Assembly: GCA_035326025.1 (NCBI GenBank)
Contig: DAOKYT010000061.1
Coordinates: forward strand, 1 to 16,737
Length of the DNA stretch: 16,737 bases
Reading direction: 5' to 3'
From: Amarobacter sp035326025
GTDB taxonomy: Bacteria > Chloroflexota > Dehalococcoidia > Tepidiformales > Tepidiformaceae
Part shown: one piece after another, positions 13,690-16,737 of the stretch
How the letters are laid out: the number at the start of each line of letters is the position of its first letter
How positions within the stretch are numbered: position 1 is the first letter of the stretch
Notes under the pieces: model-generated
What the model was told of the DNA's origin: nothing
The model's database searches: none
The model's input: only the letters and a program-made list of their open reading frames with translations
Position numbers and translations under genes: made by a program

Positions 13690-14865
13690 TTAGCTGACGC
13701 GCTCGAAGATGGTGGCGATGCCCTGGCCGCCGCCGATGCAGAGGCTGACGATGCCGAAGCGGCCGCCGGTGCGCTCCAGCTCGTGCATGAGCTTGACGGT
13801 GAGGATGGCGCCGGTGGCGCCGACGGGGTGGCCGAGGGCGATGGCGCCACCGTTCGGGTTCACCTTCTCCGGGTCGAGCGAAAGCTCGTTGGCGCACGCG
13901 CAGGAAACGCTCGCGAACGCCTCGTTGAGCTCGATGCAGTCGATCTGGTCCAGGTTCATCTGGGCCTTCGCGAGGACCTTGCGGATGGCCGGGATGGGGC
14001 CGCTGCCCATGATCGCGGGCTCGACGCCGGCTTCGGCGCGGGCGACGATGCGGAGGCGCGGCGCTGCGCCCAGTTCGCGGGCCTTGCTCGCGCTCATCAC
14101 GGTCACGGCGGCGGCGCCATCGTTGATGCCGCTGGCGTTGCCCGCGGTCACCATGCCGCCTTCCTTGAAGGCGGGCCGGAGCTTCGAAAGCGCCTCGGCG
14201 GTGGTGGCGCGGGGGTATTCGTCGACATCGAAGACCTTCTCTTCCCTGCCGGCCTTGATGGTGAGCGGGGCGATCTGGTCCTTGAAGCGCCCGGCGTCGA
14301 TGGCGGCGAGGGCGCGGCGCTGGCTTTCGGCGGCGAATTCGTCCTGGGCGGCGCGGCTCACTTCGAACTGCTCCGCCAGGTTCTCGGCGGTGATGCCCAT
14401 GTGGTAGCCCTTAAACGGGTCGCTGAGCAGGTGGATGATGCCGTCTTCGATGGTGTCGTGGCCGAGGCGGTAGCCAGAGCGCGCCTTGCGCAGGTAGAAG
14501 GGCATGCGGGTCATGTTTTCGGCGCCGCCCGCGACGACGACATCGGCGTCGCCGCTCTGGATGAGGCGGGAGGCGGTGTTGATCGCCTCGAGGCCGGAGC
14601 CGCAGATGCGGTTCACGTTCATGGCGGGGGTGCCGATGGGGAGGCCGGCCTTCACCGCCGCGTGGCGCGAAAGGTAGGCGTCCTCGGCAACCTGGCCGAC
14701 GATGCCCATGACGACGTGGTCGACGTTCGCGGGGTCGATGCCGGCGCGGGCGACGGCTTCGCGGATAACGTGAGCGCCGAGGTCGGAGGCGGGGACATCG
14801 GCGAGGGAGCCCTGGAACTTGCCGATGGCAGTCCGGACGCCGCTGGTGATAACAACATCTTCCAT
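13690..14865 (-). CDS. Acetyl-CoA C-acetyltransferase (thiolase)
   Basis: This 391-residue thiolase II condenses two acetyl-CoA, or splits acetoacetyl-CoA, in short-chain acyl-CoA metabolism. Catalytic residues are all present: Cys88 in NRICGSGLEA, His346 in GHPVGATG and Cys376 in CIGGGQG. The motif NEAFA (about 317-321) and the C-terminal family sequence are intact. Length is normal. AGGA lies 7 nt before ATG 14865. A -10 TACAAT at 14935-14940 would give a leader of about 60 nt. That leader contains one copy of the 55-bp direct repeat, and a 12-bp perfect palindrome sits just upstream of the -10. It stands alone with its own terminator, so it is probably a monocistronic, regulated gene. Confidence 0.95.
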   Translation of the reverse strand: MEDVVITSGVRTAIGKFQGSLADVPASDLGAHVIREAVARAGIDPANVDHVVMGIVGQVAEDAYLSRHAAVKAGLPIGTPAMNVNRICGSGLEAINTASRLIQSGDADVVVAGGAENMTRMPFYLRKARSGYRLGHDTIEDGIIHLLSDPFKGYHMGITAENLAEQFEVSRAAQDEFAAESQRRALAAIDAGRFKDQIAPLTIKAGREEKVFDVDEYPRATTAEALSKLRPAFKEGGMVTAGNASGINDGAAAVTVMSASKARELGAAPRLRIVARAEAGVEPAIMGSGPIPAIRKVLAKAQMNLDQIDCIELNEAFASVSCACANELSLDPEKVNPNGGAIALGHPVGATGAILTVKLMHELERTGGRFGIVSLCIGGGQGIATIFERVS

Positions 14866-14866
14866 G

Positions 14867-14921
14867 GTTCAGTCCTGAGTGCGGAGTGCCGGGGTGCCGA
14901 CGGCGACGCGGCCCGCGGGAT
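14867..14921. repeat. 55-bp direct repeat, left copy
   Basis: The segment is identical, base for base, to 16683-16737. It begins 2 bp upstream of the thiolase ATG, so it forms most of that gene's leader including its AGGA site. It contains a short heptamer run (TGAGTGC, GGAGTGC). The next base on the left differs between copies. The right copy is cut by the window edge, so the full repeat length is unknown. Confidence 0.9.
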
Positions 14922-14934
14922 GCACGGTTGCGTC

Positions 14935-14957
14935 ATTGTACGAAGCGGGATATCCCG
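14935..14957 (-). promoter_or_regulatory. Thiolase promoter -10 with adjacent 12-bp palindrome
   Basis: TACAAT on the minus strand (14935-14940) is preceded by the perfect palindrome CGGGATATCCCG (14946-14957), which fills most of the -35/-10 spacer. The hexamer at -35 distance is TGGCAC, a weak match. The arrangement suggests a repressor operator, although no candidate regulator is adjacent except the LuxR-type gene. Confidence 0.4.
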
Positions 14958-15035
14958 GTGCCAGCGATGGGTAGCGAGGGAGCCATAGGTGGGGGCTATG
15001 GAGGGTGGGGAGGGTGAGACGGCACGGCCTTGATG

Positions 15036-15041
15036 TACACT
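15036..15041 (+). promoter_or_regulatory. -10 element TACACT before the possible small gene
   Basis: TACACT ends 6 nt before ATG 15048, the same arrangement as at the other leaderless-type starts. No clear -35 is seen. Confidence 0.3.
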
Positions 15042-15047
15042 GCCGGC

Positions 15048-15254
15048 ATGGCCGAGCAAGACACGAAGCGGCAATCGGGCTTGGCAAGGGACGGGAGGCC
15101 CCATCGGAGGAGCGTGAGGCGGAAAGGCCGCTCCGCGCGGATTTTGCCCCAGCCGGACTTGGCGAAAGTCGCCGCTCCTGGTAAGACTCCGATCAGAGTT
15201 AGGGAACCCTCGATGCTGATGATGAACATGACTCGCGCCCGAGATGCGTGGTAA
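15048..15254 (+). CDS. Possible small basic protein, 68 residues
   Basis: The frame begins MAEQDTKRQSGLARDGRP and is rich in Arg and Lys through residue 50, with no recognisable domain. The only support is the TACACT hexamer 6 nt before the ATG, matching the start pattern of other genes here, and the otherwise empty space. An overlapping minus-strand frame is equally long, so this may be chance. Confidence 0.3.
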   Translation: MAEQDTKRQSGLARDGRPHRRSVRRKGRSARILPQPDLAKVAAPGKTPIRVREPSMLMMNMTRARDAW

Positions 15255-15338
15255 CTTGAATCACAACGTCTAGTCGCGTCAATCGGTCAGTGGCGTTTTG
15301 AAATGGTTTTGCAAGATCTGGAGAATTCCCGGGGCAGC

Positions 15339-16613
15339 TCAATCGGGGAAGCAAGGGCATCGTTGCTCCCAGCCAAAGCGCCCGACCACGAGGCTGCCAT
15401 TAAGGGTGAGGCCGACGTCCAGTTGCTCTCCGGAGAGCAACTGTGCCGTGAGCAGGTAGTACCCCGCCGGCAAGAGAATCTGGCCCTGGGACACCCTGGT
15501 CTCCTCGGTACACGGGGGATGAGGTTCCCCGCGATATGACACGTGCCAGAGGACAAGCGTTCCGAAGTCCCCGGTCAGAGCCAACGCTTGCCCAGCCGTG
15601 GCTCCTTCGACCTGGATGGGTGGCGCCGGCGCTGCAATCTCACACTTGATGTCCCCGGCAAACGGAGCACGAAATCCATCGGTTGTCAGCATGGAGACAG
15701 CACAAGCGTCCATGCCCAGGCATTTCGTGCCATACCGACCGGGACCTGAGCGCCCTGGTAGCCTCCCCACGACCTGCGAGCCCGACACTTTCAGTTGCTC
15801 GCCGGTGCCGGTCTCAAGAATCGCCGAAGGGGGAAGCGGATCGATCGCGATGAAGAGTCGCCCCTCCCGGTCCACATGGACCGCGAGGGGCTCCCCGTCG
15901 GAGCCGCTCGCAGCGAGGAGAACTACCGGTTGGGGGTCTGAGGCGTTGGTTGTATGGAGCGCGATCTGCTCAGAACCGTACACCGCCCGCGTCTCCCCCA
16001 CCGGGGATATCCGCAACTGAATCCGCCTCTCCCCGAGGAGCCCCTCGAGGATTCCTCCTTCCACGACCCGCCACTGCACTTTGCCGGCATTGAGGTCGAT
16101 GAAACCCGGGACGCCGAGCCACACAGCAGTCGCCGCTGCTCGGTCTGAAGATCGAGAGATGAACAGCTGGCCGCCCGCAGGGTCGAACAACCGTCCGGCA
16201 TCCTCCATCCGATGGCCATTGAACTCCGCTACAACACGGCTGGCCGACTCGGATGCAGGAGTGGCCGTCGCGGAAGTACCTCCCTCCTCGGAAGAGCAGA
16301 ACCCTTGGAGGACAAGTCCCATGGCCAGCCCGATGCTTGCGCTGGCCAAGGCAATAAGCGCCACGGCAAGGCCTTTCACAAAAGTCTTTGAGACCAGCCT
16401 GCCGTGCGATAACGGTGGCTGGACACGACGAAGCTCCGATCTACTCGAAACCCGAAGCTTTCTCTGCAAGCGGGCGATCAGCTCACGTACCTCTGCCGTA
16501 GAGATACCGAGGCGGACAGCGATCTCGGCGTCGACGAGGCCATCCCGTATATAGGTGAGGGCGCGCTGCTCGCTCGCCGACAAGTTGTTCTCGAGTGGCC
16601 TCTGTTCGGTCAT
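15339..16613 (-). CDS. Membrane-anchored LuxR-type HTH protein with extracytoplasmic domain
   Basis: With ATG 16613 the protein has 424 residues. Residues 10-62 are a LuxR-type helix-turn-helix (LSASEQRALTYIRDGLVDAEIAVRLGISTAEVRELIARLQRKL). One membrane helix follows (about 79-101), then a Ser/Thr-rich linker and about 300 residues outside the membrane that are beta-rich and match no domain I know. That part holds several cysteines, including a CPC near the end, which may form disulfides. The layout suggests a one-component regulator sensing an outside signal, like CadC or ToxR but with a LuxR-type head. A start at 16670 would add 19 poorly supported residues. Base composition is visibly more AT-rich than the neighbours, and 55-bp direct repeats flank the gene. 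Confidence 0.85.
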   Translation of the reverse strand: MTEQRPLENNLSASEQRALTYIRDGLVDAEIAVRLGISTAEVRELIARLQRKLRVSSRSELRRVQPPLSHGRLVSKTFVKGLAVALIALASASIGLAMGLVLQGFCSSEEGGTSATATPASESASRVVAEFNGHRMEDAGRLFDPAGGQLFISRSSDRAAATAVWLGVPGFIDLNAGKVQWRVVEGGILEGLLGERRIQLRISPVGETRAVYGSEQIALHTTNASDPQPVVLLAASGSDGEPLAVHVDREGRLFIAIDPLPPSAILETGTGEQLKVSGSQVVGRLPGRSGPGRYGTKCLGMDACAVSMLTTDGFRAPFAGDIKCEIAAPAPPIQVEGATAGQALALTGDFGTLVLWHVSYRGEPHPPCTEETRVSQGQILLPAGYYLLTAQLLSGEQLDVGLTLNGSLVVGRFGWEQRCPCFPD

Positions 16614-16682
16614 GGCGGTTCGGCCAGGATGGACTATGACAGATTGTTGGCGGCTTCGAAAGCGGCACAACCCAGGCCTACT

Positions 16683-16737
16683 GTTCAGTCCTGAGTGCGG
16701 AGTGCCGGGGTGCCGACGGCGACGCGGCCCGCGGGAT
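16683..16737. repeat. 55-bp direct repeat, right copy (cut by window edge)
   Basis: Identical to 14867-14921 over all 55 visible bases and in the same orientation, 1816 bp downstream. It begins about 70 bp upstream of the LuxR-type ATG and continues to the last base of the window. Confidence 0.9.

Larger units (their letters stand above)
14922..15338. other. Mostly non-coding stretch between thiolase and the LuxR-type gene
   Basis: About 417 bp hold the thiolase promoter, a possible small gene (15048-15254) and AT-richer sequence from about 15200. I see no tRNA, transposase remnant or integrase. The stretch belongs to the segment enclosed by the 55-bp repeats. Confidence 0.5.

Noticed and set aside
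14953..14963. TGGCAC resembling a sigma-54 -24 element upstream of the thiolase
   Set aside because: No TTGC follows at the required 5-bp spacing.
13678..14988. 436-codon open frame on the plus strand opposite the thiolase
   Set aside because: It is the antisense of a secure thiolase; the Gly/Ala/Val/Asp-rich translation is typical of shadow frames in high-GC DNA.
14996..15229. 77-codon minus-strand frame with a hydrophobic start
   Set aside because: No Shine-Dalgarno or promoter hexamer and no recognisable family; it overlaps the slightly better supported plus-strand small frame.
1..16737. tRNA, rRNA, CRISPR arrays, integrase or transposase genes
   Set aside because: None was found on reading: no T-loop-like tRNA cores, no regularly spaced repeats with spacers, and no DDE or tyrosine/serine recombinase motifs in the supported frames.

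Overview
The window is high-GC DNA (about 70% by eye) with densely packed genes, mostly on the minus strand. I infer a Chloroflexota bacterium, perhaps Dehalococcoidia or Tepidiformia-like. The hints are holB coupled to a RicT/PSP1 gene, an ECF sigma factor coupled to a DUF5667 protein, a LuxR-type HTH fused to a membrane anchor, and many starts that look leaderless. No rRNA marker or database search was available, so this placement is tentative. No tRNA, rRNA, CRISPR array or recognisable transposase was found.

Layout. 1-903 (minus): the start of a ribbon-helix-helix protein that runs off the left edge, moaC (molybdenum cofactor synthesis), and a small two-helix membrane protein that overlaps moaC. 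1271-1852 (plus): a YfcE/MJ0936-type metallophosphoesterase. 1989-2558 (minus): a small protein carrying the LQR-AGNRA motif known from cargo of contractile injection systems. 2602-5107 (minus): ricT and holB, overlapping by 8 bp. 5283-6218: a divergent pair (a Cys4-HTH protein and a Cys3His protein) around a near-perfect LexA/SOS box. 6304-8547 (minus): a lipoprotein, then an ECF sigma factor translationally coupled to a membrane-anchored DUF5667 protein, a likely anti-sigma regulator.

8782-10640 is mixed: a small membrane protein, a TumE-type toxin with its small helical partner, a ThiS/MoaD-like protein ending in GG, and an unknown 139-residue protein. 10728-14865 (minus): a CapA-family protein with an N-terminal anchor and a binding-protein-like region, an HDOD signalling protein, and an acetyl-CoA acetyltransferase with a clear terminator. 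14867 to the right edge: a 55-bp sequence present twice as an exact direct repeat. It flanks about 1.76 kb of visibly more AT-rich DNA that holds a membrane-anchored LuxR-type regulator and perhaps one small gene.

Themes. (1) Seven starts have a TA-[CA]-N-[CA]-T hexamer 5-9 nt before the start codon and no Shine-Dalgarno, which suggests leaderless transcription next to a minority of clearly SD-led genes. (2) Short 7-bp tandem repeats sit at several gene boundaries, and two of these arrays share the unit NNCGATT. (3) The SOS box lies inside the spacer of one promoter and over the -10 of the opposite one, predicting a DNA-damage-controlled pair of uncharacterised metal-binding-type proteins. 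This pair and the repeat-flanked regulator are the two places most likely to hold something undescribed.
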